From Actinomycetota bacterium (GTDB taxonomy: Bacteria; Actinomycetota; Rubrobacteria; Rubrobacterales; Rubrobacteraceae): a stretch of 64,000 bases of DNA. Shown piece by piece: positions 16,164 to 25,015 of the stretch. How positions within the stretch are numbered: position 1 is the first letter of the stretch; the number at the start of each line of letters is the position of its first letter. Where the stretch lies: assembly GCA_902810695.1 (NCBI GenBank), contig CADDYV010000003.1:1-64000 (forward strand), given 5' to 3'. The position numbers were made by a program, and so were the translations under genes. The notes below the pieces were generated by a model. The model saw only the letters and a program-made list of their open reading frames with translations, had not been told where the DNA came from and made no database searches.

Positions 16164-18209
16164 ATGCGCGTGGCGACTGATGTGGGGGGCACCTTCACGG
16201 ACGTCGTGTACTTCGACGAGCGGACCGGGAGACACGGGACCGTCAAGGTGGACACCACCCCGCCGGATTTCGAGCGAGGCGTTATCTCCGGGTTGCATAG
16301 AGCTGGCTTGGATCTCTCGGAGATAGAATTCCTCACTCACGGTACCACGGTGGTTATCAACGCGCTGACGGAGCGCAGGGGAGCCAGGACGGGCCTCGTT
16401 ACCACCCGCGGCTTCCGCGACGTGCTGGAGATAGCGCGCGGCAACCGGCCCGACCTCTACAATTTCTACTTCTCCAAGCCAAAGCCTTTCGTGCCCCGGT
16501 ATCTAAGGAAAGAGGTCGCAGAGCGCCTCGATCACAAAGGTAACGTTCTCATCCCCCTCGACGTCAGGGAACTCGAATCCGTGGCAGGTTTTTTCAGGGA
16601 GGAGGGTGTGGAGGCGGTCGCGGTCTGCTTCCTGCACTCCTACGCCAACCTATCCCACGAGATGGAGGCTACTCGCGTCCTCAAAGAACTGCTGCCCGGC
16701 GTGTCCGTCCTCCCTGCGCATCAGATCACGCGGGAGTGGAAGGAGTACGAGCGGACGAACACGGCTGTGCTCTCCGCCTACGTTCATCCGGTGGCGAATA
16801 CCTACCTCGACTCGCTGGAACGCAAGCTCGGTCAGGAAAAGTTCGGGGGCAGGCTCTTCGTCATGCAGTCGAACGGCGGAAGCGCCACCGTGCGGGCGGC
16901 ACGAAGCAACCCCATCGCGATGGTCGAGTCGGGGCCGGTGGGAGGGGTGCTCGGGGCCGTGGCCCTGGGCGAGATGATAGGCGAGCCGAACATAATAACC
17001 CTGGACATCGGCGGCACGACCGCCAAGTGCTCCCTCGTGCAGAACGGGGAAGTCCGGGTGAACACCGGGTACAAGATCGAGCACTCCCGCACCAATCCTG
17101 GCTACCCGATACAAACCCCCGTGATAGACATCGTGGAGATAGGCAACGGCGGCGGGAGCATAGCCTGGCTCGACGAGGCAGAAGCCCTGCACGTCGGACC
17201 GAAGAGCGCGGGGGCCGTACCGGGACCCGCAGCCTACGGGCGCGGTGGCGAAGAGCCCACAACCACGGACGCCAACCTCCTGGCCGGCCGCATAGACCCC
17301 GACTACTTCCTCGGCGGGGAGATAGTCCCGGACATGGACGGCGTCCGGAGAGCCCTGGGAAGGATCGCGAACAGGCTCGGAGCCGGAGTCGAGGAGACTG
17401 CACGCGGCATTATACGGGTGGCGAATGCCAACATGGTCAACGCGCTCAAGCTGGTCTCTTTGAACAGGGGTCACGATCCCCAGGACTTCACCCTCGTGGC
17501 TTTCGGCGGGGGAGGCGCGATGCACGCGGCCACGCTTGCGGCGGAGCTCAACGTTCCAAAGATCGTGGTGCCCACCGACTGCGCGGTCTTCTCGGCCTGG
17601 GGCATGCTCCAGACCGATCTGCGCCGCGACTACGTGCGCACCCGGGTAGGGCGGCTCGACAGAGTTTCCCCGGAGGAAGTGGCTGACGTCTTCGAAGACC
17701 TTGAGCGTGCGGCGGCTGCGGAGTTCGCGGAGGACGGCGTGGGAGCCGGGCGCCTGATCTTCGACCGCTACGCGGATATGCGATACGCCGGGCAGGAGCA
17801 TACCGTCAAGGTGCGTTTCCCTGCCGGCGTGGTGGACCCGGAGAAGCTAGCAGAAGCTACCCGCCGCTTTCACGAGGCCCACGAGAAGGAATACGCGTTC
17901 CGGCTGGACTCGCCGGTGGAACTGGTCAGCTATCACCTAGCGGTCTACGGAACAATGAAGAGGCCGCAGGTGGCAAAGCTGAAGCGCGCCAGCAGGAAGA
18001 TTGCCGATTCGATCAGGGGCTCCCGCGAGGTGGACTTCGACGTTTATGGCATCCACCGGGCCGATGTTTACGAGCGTTCATTGCTGGAGCCAGGCACCGA
18101 GCTCTTTGGGCCAGCCGTCGTGGAGGAGCCGGCCACCACTGTCGTGGTCTTGCCGGACCAGCGGCTTGTGGTAGACGACTACGGCAACCTGCACATACAT
18201 CTGAGGTAG
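16164..18209 (+). CDS. Hydantoinase/oxoprolinase subunit A (HyuA-type), copy 2
   Basis: ATG 16164, just after AGGGGGGTAAAG, gives 681 residues that align from the first residues (MRVATDVGGTFTDVVYF) with copy 1. A longer frame from 16050 would overlap the upstream gene and is unlikely. The second ATPase motif is DIGGTTAKCSLV near residue 281, where copy 1 has DMGGTSFDASLIV; this TTAK variant, together with a NPGYPIQTP insertion, marks a different subfamily and possibly another substrate. HyuB copy 2 begins 9 bases after its stop. Confidence 0.92.
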   Translation: MRVATDVGGTFTDVVYFDERTGRHGTVKVDTTPPDFERGVISGLHRAGLDLSEIEFLTHGTTVVINALTERRGARTGLVTTRGFRDVLEIARGNRPDLYNFYFSKPKPFVPRYLRKEVAERLDHKGNVLIPLDVRELESVAGFFREEGVEAVAVCFLHSYANLSHEMEATRVLKELLPGVSVLPAHQITREWKEYERTNTAVLSAYVHPVANTYLDSLERKLGQEKFGGRLFVMQSNGGSATVRAARSNPIAMVESGPVGGVLGAVALGEMIGEPNIITLDIGGTTAKCSLVQNGEVRVNTGYKIEHSRTNPGYPIQTPVIDIVEIGNGGGSIAWLDEAEALHVGPKSAGAVPGPAAYGRGGEEPTTTDANLLAGRIDPDYFLGGEIVPDMDGVRRALGRIANRLGAGVEETARGIIRVANANMVNALKLVSLNRGHDPQDFTLVAFGGGGAMHAATLAAELNVPKIVVPTDCAVFSAWGMLQTDLRRDYVRTRVGRLDRVSPEEVADVFEDLERAAAAEFAEDGVGAGRLIFDRYADMRYAGQEHTVKVRFPAGVVDPEKLAEATRRFHEAHEKEYAFRLDSPVELVSYHLAVYGTMKRPQVAKLKRASRKIADSIRGSREVDFDVYGIHRADVYERSLLEPGTELFGPAVVEEPATTVVVLPDQRLVVDDYGNLHIHLR

Positions 18210-18218
18210 GAGAAGCGG

Positions 18219-19916
18219 ATGGCGGGAAAACCGGTAGACCCCTTCACGCTGGAGATCATCAAGAACTCGTTGGTCGCGCTCGGGGACGAGATGTTCTACG
18301 CGCTGCAACGAACGAGCAAGAGCCCCATCATCTACGAGACGCTCGACTACGCCGTGGGAGCGACAGACGCCCGCGGAAGCCTCATAGCCCAGGGCAACGG
18401 GGTGACAGGATTTCTGGGGACGCTGGATACGGCTGTCTCGGGTGTGCTGGAGAAGTTCGGCAAGGAAGGACTACAGCCGGGGGATGTGATCATAACCAAC
18501 GATCCCTATGGTGGAGGCGGCACGCACCTCTCCGACGTCTCTCTCATAATGCCCGTCTTCTACGGAGAGGAGATAGTGGCCTTCGTCGCCAACAAGGCGC
18601 ACTGGACGGAGGTTGGCGGCAAGGACCCCGGATCGTGGACCACCGATGCCACCGAGGTCTATCAGGAGGGGCTCCAGTTCCCGAACATCAAGCTCTTCAG
18701 CCGAGGAGAGCCCGACCGCGCCCTGCTCGACCTCATATCCGCCAACGTGCGCTTGCCGGACATGACCCTGGGAGACCTGTGGGCCGGTGTAGCCGCGCTC
18801 CGGGTTGGCGAACGGCGCTTCCTGGACCTATACCGGAAGTACGGAACGGATACGATACTCGCCTCTATCGAGGAGTTGCTCGATTACGGTGAGGAGATGG
18901 TCCGGCTGGAGCTTGCCAGGCTCCCCAGGGGCGTCTACGAAGCTGAGGACTGGATCGACGATGACGGCGTAGGCAACGGTCCCTTCCCTGTTAGGGTCAA
19001 GGTCACCATCACAGACGAGGAGTTCGTGGCCGATTTCACCGGCAGCCACCCGCAGGTGGCCGGGCCGATCAACTGCACCTGGACAGGACTGATATCGGAG
19101 GTCCGCGCCGGGTTCAAGGCGCTCACCACCCCACACCTTCCCACGACCAGCGGGATGTTCCGGCCCCTGAAGATAGTCTGTCCACCGAAGACCATCTTCA
19201 CCGCCGAGCGCCCCGCTCCCGTCTCGACGTACTGGGAGACGAAGCGATACGCAGTAGACCTCGTATGGAAGGCGCTCGCGCCGCACGTCCCTCACAGGTT
19301 GCCTGCCGGGCACTTCCTGTCGGTCTGCGGTACGGTCCTCGCGGGAACCCACCCGGACACCGGGGAGCTTTTCCTACTGGTGGAACCACTTGTGGGCGGC
19401 TGGGGAGCCGGACGCGACAAGGACGGCGAGAACGGCCAGTTCTGCGTCGGTGACGGAGAGACCTACAACATACCCGTCGAGGTGACGGAAACCAGGTACG
19501 GCGTGCTGGTCGAGCAGTATGCCTTCCACAACGAGGACGGAGGTGCCGGAGAATACCGCGGGGGGAAGGGCGTCGTCCTGGATTACCGAATCCTCTCGGA
19601 GGGAGCTTTCCTTACGGCGACCTTCGGCCGGCACAAGTTTCTCCCGTGGGGGATGGCTGGTGGTCAGGACGGTTCGCGCAATTACATCAAGGTCATCAGG
19701 AGAGACGGAGGCGAAGAGGTGTTCGGAAAGGTAGCGCGCCTGCGCCTCGAAAGAGGCGATCTCGTGCGCCTTGTGACGGGAAGTGGGGGTGGCTACGGGG
19801 ACCCTCGGAAACGTCCCAGAAAGAAGGTAGCTGAAGATCTGAGAAATGGGTACATCACACCCGCTCAGGCGAGGAATCTCTACGGATACGGGGTAGATCG
19901 GGGATACGCTTTGTAG
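18219..19916 (+). CDS. Hydantoinase/oxoprolinase subunit B (HyuB-type), copy 2
   Basis: A 565-residue HyuB beginning MAGKPVDPFTLEIIKNSL, with NDPYGGGGTHLSDV, HWTEVGGKDPGSW and a GSGGGYGDPRKR end. TAGGAG precedes the ATG by about 6 bases. It is the catalytic partner of HyuA copy 2 and the last gene of the 2628-19916 gene run. The next 245 bases hold no gene that I can support, and the following gene (murQ) is on the other strand. Confidence 0.92.
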   Translation: MAGKPVDPFTLEIIKNSLVALGDEMFYALQRTSKSPIIYETLDYAVGATDARGSLIAQGNGVTGFLGTLDTAVSGVLEKFGKEGLQPGDVIITNDPYGGGGTHLSDVSLIMPVFYGEEIVAFVANKAHWTEVGGKDPGSWTTDATEVYQEGLQFPNIKLFSRGEPDRALLDLISANVRLPDMTLGDLWAGVAALRVGERRFLDLYRKYGTDTILASIEELLDYGEEMVRLELARLPRGVYEAEDWIDDDGVGNGPFPVRVKVTITDEEFVADFTGSHPQVAGPINCTWTGLISEVRAGFKALTTPHLPTTSGMFRPLKIVCPPKTIFTAERPAPVSTYWETKRYAVDLVWKALAPHVPHRLPAGHFLSVCGTVLAGTHPDTGELFLLVEPLVGGWGAGRDKDGENGQFCVGDGETYNIPVEVTETRYGVLVEQYAFHNEDGGAGEYRGGKGVVLDYRILSEGAFLTATFGRHKFLPWGMAGGQDGSRNYIKVIRRDGGEEVFGKVARLRLERGDLVRLVTGSGGGYGDPRKRPRKKVAEDLRNGYITPAQARNLYGYGVDRGYAL

Positions 19917-20161
19917 ATGGTTGTATCACCAGTGTTTGAGTCGCCCGAGACGGAGACCAGCTAGTTGAGGCATCCCTACTCGTTCGAGAAACATCTGTCT
20001 TTTCGAGAACTGTAATCCACAGCAAGCGAGCGGTTCTTCTACTCCGAGGTCCTGGCCTGCGACCAGCTCGAGGCCATGACTCGACTTTGCCGTCCTGTAC
20101 CACCACTACCCGCCCAATGAATTGAGGGGTGAAACCTTTCCGTTTAAGGCATATAGTTGGG

Positions 20162-21079
20162 TCATCTTGCTCGCTCGCGAGCAGCCTGAACGCTGTTTAG
20201 CACCTGGCGTATGCTTCCGCAGGAGGCTTCCAGTAGCTCGCGCGCCTCGCCTGCTGCTATCTTTGCCTTGCCCATCACGATGGCTACTTTGACGGAGCCG
20301 TCTGCCTTACGCAGAAGATCTTCGGCTTCGTTTTCGGATACACCCGTGATCTGGCAGACGATACGCCGGGCTCTGTGCTTCAGCTTCTCGTTGGTAGCCT
20401 GCAGATCCACCATCTGGTTTTCGTACACCTTGTGCAGGCGCGTGAAGGATGCGGTGGAGAGCATGTTGAGCACCAGCTTCTGCGCGGTCCCGGCCTTCAG
20501 ACGGGTCGAGCCGGTGAGGACTTCCGGTCCTGTAACGACTTCTATTCCCACGCGCGCTACCCTGCTCAACTCGCTTCCCGCGTTGTTGCTTATGCCCACG
20601 GTTGCACACCCCGACTCCGAAGCGTGCCGGATTGCGGCCACGACATACGGCGTGCGACCGCTGGCGGCCAGCCCCACAACGGCGTCTTTCGGACTGAGAT
20701 CTAGAGATCCGAGATCCCGGGCGGCGGCGCTGCGGTCATCTTCGGCGCTCTCCACCGCACGGGCGGTTGCGGTCGTTCCGCCTGCGACCAGCGCCAGCAC
20801 GCGCTCGGACGGGACGCCGAAGGTGGGGGGACACTCGGCTGCGTCCATGGCGGCGATGCGCCCGCTGGTCCCCGCGCCCACGTAGATCCAACGCCCCCCA
20901 GCCCGCCAGGTCCCAACGAGCAACTCTACGGCTTCGGCGATGGAAGGCAGGGCTTCGGCGATGGCCTCGGGAACCTTGCGGTCCTCCTCGTTCATGAGGT
21001 GGAGAACTTCTTGCACGGACATCTCGTCCAGCCTTAGGCTGTTCGGGTTCTGCTGCTCGGTGGTAGGAAGTTTATCCAT
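20162..21079 (-). CDS. murQ: N-acetylmuramic acid 6-phosphate etherase
   Basis: A 305-residue SIS-fold enzyme that splits the lactyl ether of MurNAc-6-phosphate to give GlcNAc-6-phosphate and D-lactate in the cytoplasm. The sequence shows VGAGTSGRIAAMDAAECPPTFG, where Glu82 matches the catalytic glutamate of E. coli MurQ, and the UBA-like C-terminal helices (VCQITGVSENEAEDLL). Length is normal. It overlaps the preceding broken transporter gene by 8 bases, so it was probably translated from the same message. Together with AnmK at 25016 it completes conversion of anhydro-MurNAc to GlcNAc-6-phosphate. Confidence 0.95.
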   Translation of the reverse strand: MDKLPTTEQQNPNSLRLDEMSVQEVLHLMNEEDRKVPEAIAEALPSIAEAVELLVGTWRAGGRWIYVGAGTSGRIAAMDAAECPPTFGVPSERVLALVAGGTTATARAVESAEDDRSAAARDLGSLDLSPKDAVVGLAASGRTPYVVAAIRHASESGCATVGISNNAGSELSRVARVGIEVVTGPEVLTGSTRLKAGTAQKLVLNMLSTASFTRLHKVYENQMVDLQATNEKLKHRARRIVCQITGVSENEAEDLLRKADGSVKVAIVMGKAKIAAGEARELLEASCGSIRQVLNSVQAARERAR

Positions 21080-21857
21080 TAACGGCGTATCCTCCTTGAT
21101 GGTGTGCGGGAGGGGCTAGGACGACCGCGCTCCGGTTGCGAAGCTCTTCGCCCTCCTGCAGTGGGGAGAGGCCGCGGGGCTCGGGCAAGGCGAAGACGGC
21201 GAGGAGCACGACTACGGCCACCGCGACGAGGTAGACCGCGAGCGATATATCGCTGCCGGTGCGCACCACGAGGAAGGACGCCACCAGAGGGGCGCTTCCG
21301 CCGAAGATCGCGTAGGCGGCATTGTATCCGACGGAAGCACCGCTGTAGCGCACCCTGGTGGGGAAGATCTCCACCAGAGTAACGACCACGACCGAGACCA
21401 CGAAGCTCCACGGGAGGGCCACAAACAACTGCCCGACCATAGCCCCGAGAACCCCTGAACCAGACGCAGAACGGCGAGCAGTACCAGGGCAAACAAACCC
21501 ACCAGACCTACGGTCGGCAAGAAGCCTATGAGCGTTGTTCCACCGCCCATGAGGAGCACGATCGCCGCCAGCACGTTGCGGCGGCCTATCCAGTCTCCCA
21601 GGCTGCCCCCAGAAGATCCCGCCGAGCAGGCGCGCGAGAAACGCGACACCGTAGAGCGCAAACGCGGAGATCACCGCGGCGCTGGCATTCCCTTTAGGGA
21701 AGAAGAGGGTCGCGATAACCGGAACCGAGTAGGAGTAGATCGCAAAGTCATACCACTCTACGAAGTTGCCGACGCTGCCCGCCGCAAGCGCCCTTATTAC
21801 CTCTCCCGTACCCCGAATCGTCCTCCTGCCACTCCCGACTTCTGAACCAACGGTCAC
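21072..21857 (-). pseudogene. MHS-type MFS transporter, disrupted by a frameshift and a large internal deletion
   Basis: The frame from GTG 21857 encodes an MHS-family N-terminus (GSVGNFVEWYDFAIYSY, then LLGGIF) and, near the end, its C-terminal part (EIFPTRVRYSGASVGYN). Between them the reading is wrong: the expected GSLGDWIGRRN and LRLVQGFS run in another frame, reached by one extra G in a G5 run (21606-21610). Near 21441-21455 VQGFS jumps directly to GAMVGQLF, losing roughly 180 residues (about helices 4-9 of twelve). The deletion restores the first frame, so a 261-residue product is nominally open but should not transport. Sugar-acid, amino-acid and betaine carriers belong to this family; MurNAc-related uptake is only a contextual guess. 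Confidence 0.85.
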
Positions 21858-21866
21858 TGTCTTTCC

Positions 21867-21881
21867 TTTGGTATAGACAAC
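21867..21881. promoter_or_regulatory. Candidate GntR/NagR-type operator, site 1 (MFS-murQ unit)
   Basis: TTTGGTATAGACAAC lies 9 bases before the GTG start of the transporter relic-murQ unit. It is close to site 2 (24206) and to the reverse complement of site 3 (27919), and resembles the dyad bound by HutC-subfamily GntR regulators such as Bacillus NagR. Binding would block transcription or translation initiation of murQ. Confidence 0.65.
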
Positions 21882-22204
21882 AGATCATTTGCATGAAATG
21901 AGAGGGTACAGAAAACGTTCCTGTTTCGCAAGAAATCGGGAGCAGGACAAGGTCAAGTCCGTTAACGTGGTCGTGGTGCATCTGGGGTGATTCTTCGTTG
22001 CGACTGGGTCAGGCCGCGACGGTTTGCAGGGTCTGTTCGGCGGTCACCTTTGCACCACAGCTACGAACGCCGGTCTTCCGTAGCTTCGTGCCTAGCATCG
22101 ACTACCAGCATCCAACGCTTGCGCAGCAACTTCCTGTGTTCGTCGCTAGGAGAACTGGTTTGAAAGTGGGTGGCCGGTCTTGCGTGGCCGTGTGACGTCA
22201 CCGA
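21882..22204. other. Intergenic stretch without a recognisable gene
   Basis: Between the transporter relic and the TetR gene there is no frame with a credible ribosome binding site or family resemblance. Composition is less GC-rich than the flanks near 21860-21960. A degraded insertion could lie here, but I can identify no terminal repeats. Confidence 0.4.
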
Positions 22205-22879
22205 TCACGCGTCGTCGGTGCGGCTGGCGCGGAGCATCGCCCGGTAGGTTTGGGCCGGTGTGGGAGGCGGCGGCAGGGGATGGGCGCGTTCGGCGCGGAG
22301 CGCATCGCGCATCAGCCCCACAAAGCGCCGCCAAGCGTCCGGGGCATCATGGCGCATCGCCCGGACGACCCCGGCGTTCGCCATCAGGAGGAGCACAAGG
22401 TCTTCCGGGACGAAATCCGTGCGCAGCACGCCCTCCGCCTGGACGCGCCGAACCAACTCGCCGAAGCGGACAAAGGCCTGCGTTCTCTGCTCCTCCACCA
22501 CGGGGTCGGTCGGGAAGGTTGTCGTCAGGATGTCCCGAATCCCCTGGTCGGCGGCCTGCATGGCGCATACGTGCTCGAAAAACTCGCAAAACCCCGCCCA
22601 CGCGTCCGGAGCGGCGAGCGCCTCCTCCACCGCCGCGGCATACTCGGCCAGCTTGGGGGCGAAGCAGGCCACGATGAGGTCCTCGCGGCGCGGGAAGCGA
22701 CGGTACAACGTCGCCTGCCCGACCCCCGCGCGCCGGGCGATCGCCTCGAGCGGCGCGTCGAGGCCGCGCTCGGCGAACACCTCGCGCGCGGCGGCAAGGA
22801 TCCGCTCCCGGTTGCGTTCGGCGTCGGCTCGCAGGGTGCGCGCGCCCTGCTCATGGATGGGTCGTGGTCGTCGTGCCAT
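22205..22879 (-). CDS. TetR/AcrR-family transcriptional regulator
   Basis: ATG 22879 yields 224 residues; upstream in-frame codons to 22954 would run through the palindromic operator region and are not used. The HTH occupies about residues 20-65 (RILAAAREVFAERGLDAPLEAIARRAGVG followed by TLYRRFPRREDLI, quoted in two parts), and the rest is the helical ligand-binding domain of the TetR_C_33-like type. It is divergent from the oxidoreductase at 22985, with two matched palindromes between them, the standard layout for a self-repressing regulator of an NAD(P)-dependent reductase gene. Confidence 0.92.
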   Translation of the reverse strand: MARRPRPIHEQGARTLRADAERNRERILAAAREVFAERGLDAPLEAIARRAGVGQATLYRRFPRREDLIVACFAPKLAEYAAAVEEALAAPDAWAGFCEFFEHVCAMQAADQGIRDILTTTFPTDPVVEEQRTQAFVRFGELVRRVQAEGVLRTDFVPEDLVLLLMANAGVVRAMRHDAPDAWRRFVGLMRDALRAERAHPLPPPPTPAQTYRAMLRASRTDDA

Positions 22880-22892
22880 AGCCAAAAGGGTA

Positions 22893-22922
22893 CCATAAGT
22901 GGACATAGCTCTCCATTTATGG
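22893..22922. promoter_or_regulatory. TetR operator candidate 1
   Basis: CCATAAGTGGA (22893-22903) and TCCATTTATGG (22912-22922) form an inverted repeat with one mismatch. The core is TAAGTGGA-N8-TCCATTTA. It lies 14 bases in front of the TetR start. Confidence 0.75.
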
Positions 22923-22932
22923 TAGGGTTCGG

Positions 22933-22958
22933 GTAAGTGGAGAACGCCCTCCACTTAC
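22933..22958. promoter_or_regulatory. TetR operator candidate 2
   Basis: GTAAGTGGAG (22933-22942) and CTCCACTTAC (22949-22958) are a perfect 10-bp inverted repeat. The core TAAGTGGA-N8-TCCACTTA has the same half-sites and spacing as candidate 1, with centres 38 bp apart. It sits 27 bases before the oxidoreductase start. Confidence 0.78.
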
Positions 22959-22984
22959 TAGTTGCGATCACAGAGAGGAGCACC

Positions 22985-24025
22985 ATGCGCGCATTCGTCT
23001 TGCCGGACTTCGAGCGCCTGCCCACGCTGGCGGACATCCCCACGCCGGAGGCGGGGCCGGGTGAGGTCCTGGTCCGGGTCCGGGCCTCCTCGCTCAACGG
23101 CTTCGACCTCTCCGTCGCCGCGGACAGGCTGCGGGGCATGATGGAGTACCGCTTCCCGGTAGTTCTAGGGAAAGATTTCGCCGGCACCGTCGCCGCCGTC
23201 GGAGCTGATGCCACCCGATTTGCCGTGGGCGACCCGGTCTTCGGGGTCGTGATGAAGCCGGAGCTCGGTGACGGCGCTTTCAGCGAGTACCTCGCCGTCG
23301 CGGAGGGATACGGCATCACCCGGATGCCCGAGGGGCTCGACGTCCACCAAGCCGGCGCGCTCGGCCTGGCGGGCGCGGCTGCCTGGGACTCCGTTGAGGC
23401 CGTGGCCCCGGCAGCCGGGGAGGCGATCCTCATCAGCGGCGCCTCCGGCGGCGTCGGCGCCATTGCCGTGCAACTGGCGGCGGCCCGGGGAGCGACGGTC
23501 ATCGGGACTGCCAAACCTGGCGAGGAGAGCGCGTTCGTCCGTGACCTGGGTGCCGGACACGTCGTGGACTACACCGACGATCTCGCCAAGCAGGTCCGCG
23601 CCATCCGCCCCGGCGGCGTCGAGGCGGTGATCCACCTCGCCGGCGATGCCCCCCAACTTGCCGACCTGCTGGTGCCCGGCGGCCGGTTCGCCTCCACCCT
23701 CGGCGTCGGTTCCGACCAGCTCGGGGGGCGGGACGTGCGCGCCACCGCAGTCATGGCCAATCCCGAAGCGGCCACGCTCGACCGGCTCGCGGCGGACGTC
23801 GTCGCCGGCACGCGCGGCAAGCTGGCGGCTCCGTCTCCTAGCCGCATGCGCACCCGGGAGGATTCCATGCCCGTCCTTGCCATCGTCGGGGCCGGTCCCG
23901 GAATGGGGCTTGCCATCGCCAAGACGCCCGACGCGATCGCGCTGCTCTATTGGGAGCTGCATACCCAGCGCGACAAAATCGAGAAGGTGTTCACGCCGAG
24001 CGGCGGGGAGCAGCTGATCTCGTGA
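22985..24025 (+). CDS. Zinc-independent quinone oxidoreductase/alcohol dehydrogenase-like protein with rearranged C-terminus
   Basis: ATG 22985 (GAGAGGAG upstream) gives 346 residues. Residues 1-290 are a medium-chain NADP-dependent oxidoreductase: GroES-like N-terminal half (PEAGPGEVLVRVRASSLNGFD) and Rossmann motif SGASGGVGAIAVQLA. The C-terminal catalytic-domain return segment is missing: DVVAGT joins directly to RGKLAAP near 23810, where about 30 residues are normally present. The frame then runs without a stop into the start of a second, short-chain dehydrogenase remnant (from residue 295). The protein may therefore be non-functional. The TetR operators upstream indicate inducible control. 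Confidence 0.75.
   Translation: MRAFVLPDFERLPTLADIPTPEAGPGEVLVRVRASSLNGFDLSVAADRLRGMMEYRFPVVLGKDFAGTVAAVGADATRFAVGDPVFGVVMKPELGDGAFSEYLAVAEGYGITRMPEGLDVHQAGALGLAGAAAWDSVEAVAPAAGEAILISGASGGVGAIAVQLAAARGATVIGTAKPGEESAFVRDLGAGHVVDYTDDLAKQVRAIRPGGVEAVIHLAGDAPQLADLLVPGGRFASTLGVGSDQLGGRDVRATAVMANPEAATLDRLAADVVAGTRGKLAAPSPSRMRTREDSMPVLAIVGAGPGMGLAIAKTPDAIALLYWELHTQRDKIEKVFTPSGGEQLIS
23867..24025 (+). pseudogene. Short-chain dehydrogenase remnant fused in frame to the upstream oxidoreductase
   Basis: ATG 23867 has its own strong ribosome binding site (GGGAGG at 23856-23861). It encodes an SDR N-terminus with the nucleotide-binding motif (MPVLAIVGAGPGMGLAIAK) that jumps near 23923 to what looks like an SDR C-terminus (TPDAIALLYWELHTQRDKIE). 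The whole piece is 52 codons where about 230 are expected. TetR-MDR-SDR trios are common in actinobacteria, so this looks like the remains of the third gene. Confidence 0.7.
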
Positions 24026-24205
24026 CCGAGCCGACGCCACTGCGCGCCGGCCGCCTCACTCGGGGTGCCGCCAGGGATCACGCGGTGGCCGTCGCCACTC
24101 CCGGCAACACGCTCACCGCGCTACCGATACACCACTTTGCCGGACGCCACTCAGGACAATTACTGTGAACCCGTTGCTGCTTGCCCCGCGGGGTCATCAT
24201 GCGGA

Positions 24206-24224
24206 ATTGGTATGGACGTATAAT
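24206..24224. promoter_or_regulatory. Candidate GntR/NagR-type operator, site 2, with overlapping -10 element
   Basis: ATTGGTATGGACGTA (24206-24220) matches site 1 in most positions. TATAAT at 24219-24224, a perfect -10 hexamer, begins inside it, so bound regulator would cover the promoter. It lies about 57 bases before the GntR start and would give autoregulation of the gntR-anmK unit. Confidence 0.65.
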
Positions 24225-24280
24225 GGTCATTATCTATGTTCTGGTGAGTTGGAGCGTCGCACGAAGGCGGAGGAGGCCCG

Positions 24281-25009
24281 ATGGCGAGGATTGACGTCAA
24301 CAGTCCCGTGCCCAAGTACTACCAGCTCAAGGAGATTTTGCGGGACATGATCGAGACTAAAAAGCTGGGAGCGGGGCAGGTCATTCCGCCAGAGAGGGAG
24401 CTGTGCGAGCGGTACGGGGTGAGCCGGATGACGGCCCGCCAGGCGGTGATAGAGCTGGTCAACGAGGGGCTTCTCTACAGGGTGCAGGGACGGGGCACCT
24501 TCGTCGCCGAGGCCAAGCTGCGGCAGGGGACGGGACGATTGACCAGCTTCACCCAGGACATGCAAGAGCGCGGCATGCAGGTTTCGAGCGTGGTGCTCGG
24601 GATCGAGGTCGAAGAAGCCGGTCCGGTTGTCGCCCGGATGCTAAGGATAGACCCTGGAGATCGGATCATCCGCGTGAGGCGCGTGCGCAACGCGGATGGA
24701 AAACCGATGGCCCTGGAGACGAGCCATCTGCTCTACGAGGTGGCGAAGGGCATCCTCGAAGTTGACCTCTCCGAACACTCGCTCTACGAGCAACTGGGCA
24801 GGATGGGGGTGCGCATCGCCTCAGCGGAGCAGAGCTACGAGGCCGTTCTGGTAAATGATTTCGAGAGCGGGCACCTCGGCGTACCGGCCGGCAGCCCCGC
24901 CATGCTCATAGAGCGGATCACGTTCGATTCCGAGGAGAGGCCGTTCGAGTACGTCAAGAGCGTCTACCGGGCAGACCGCTACCGCATCACGACGAGGCTG
25001 GAGTCCTGA
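24281..25009 (+). CDS. GntR-family regulator, HutC/UTRA subfamily (NagR/DasR-like)
   Basis: A 242-residue protein with an N-terminal winged helix (PKYYQLKEILRDMIE, ERYGVSRMTARQAVIELVNEG, RVQGRGTFVAE) and a C-terminal UTRA ligand domain (about 95-240). HutC-type members such as NagR and DasR sense amino-sugar phosphates and bind TGGTNTANACCA-like dyads. The ATG is preceded by AAGGCGGAGGAGG. AnmK begins 6 bases downstream, and three similar putative operators lie before murQ, before this gene and before the ABC transporter, making it the probable regulator of the whole salvage set. An effector such as GlcNAc-6-phosphate or MurNAc-6-phosphate is inferred, not shown. Confidence 0.93.
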   Translation: MARIDVNSPVPKYYQLKEILRDMIETKKLGAGQVIPPERELCERYGVSRMTARQAVIELVNEGLLYRVQGRGTFVAEAKLRQGTGRLTSFTQDMQERGMQVSSVVLGIEVEEAGPVVARMLRIDPGDRIIRVRRVRNADGKPMALETSHLLYEVAKGILEVDLSEHSLYEQLGRMGVRIASAEQSYEAVLVNDFESGHLGVPAGSPAMLIERITFDSEERPFEYVKSVYRADRYRITTRLES

Positions 25010-25015
25010 AAAATA

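Noticed and set aside
19917-20161. Possible remnant gene before murQ (readings such as ERFFYSEVL and DFAVLYHHYPPNEL)
   Set aside because: The pieces lie in different frames, have no start or ribosome binding site, and match no family that I can name.
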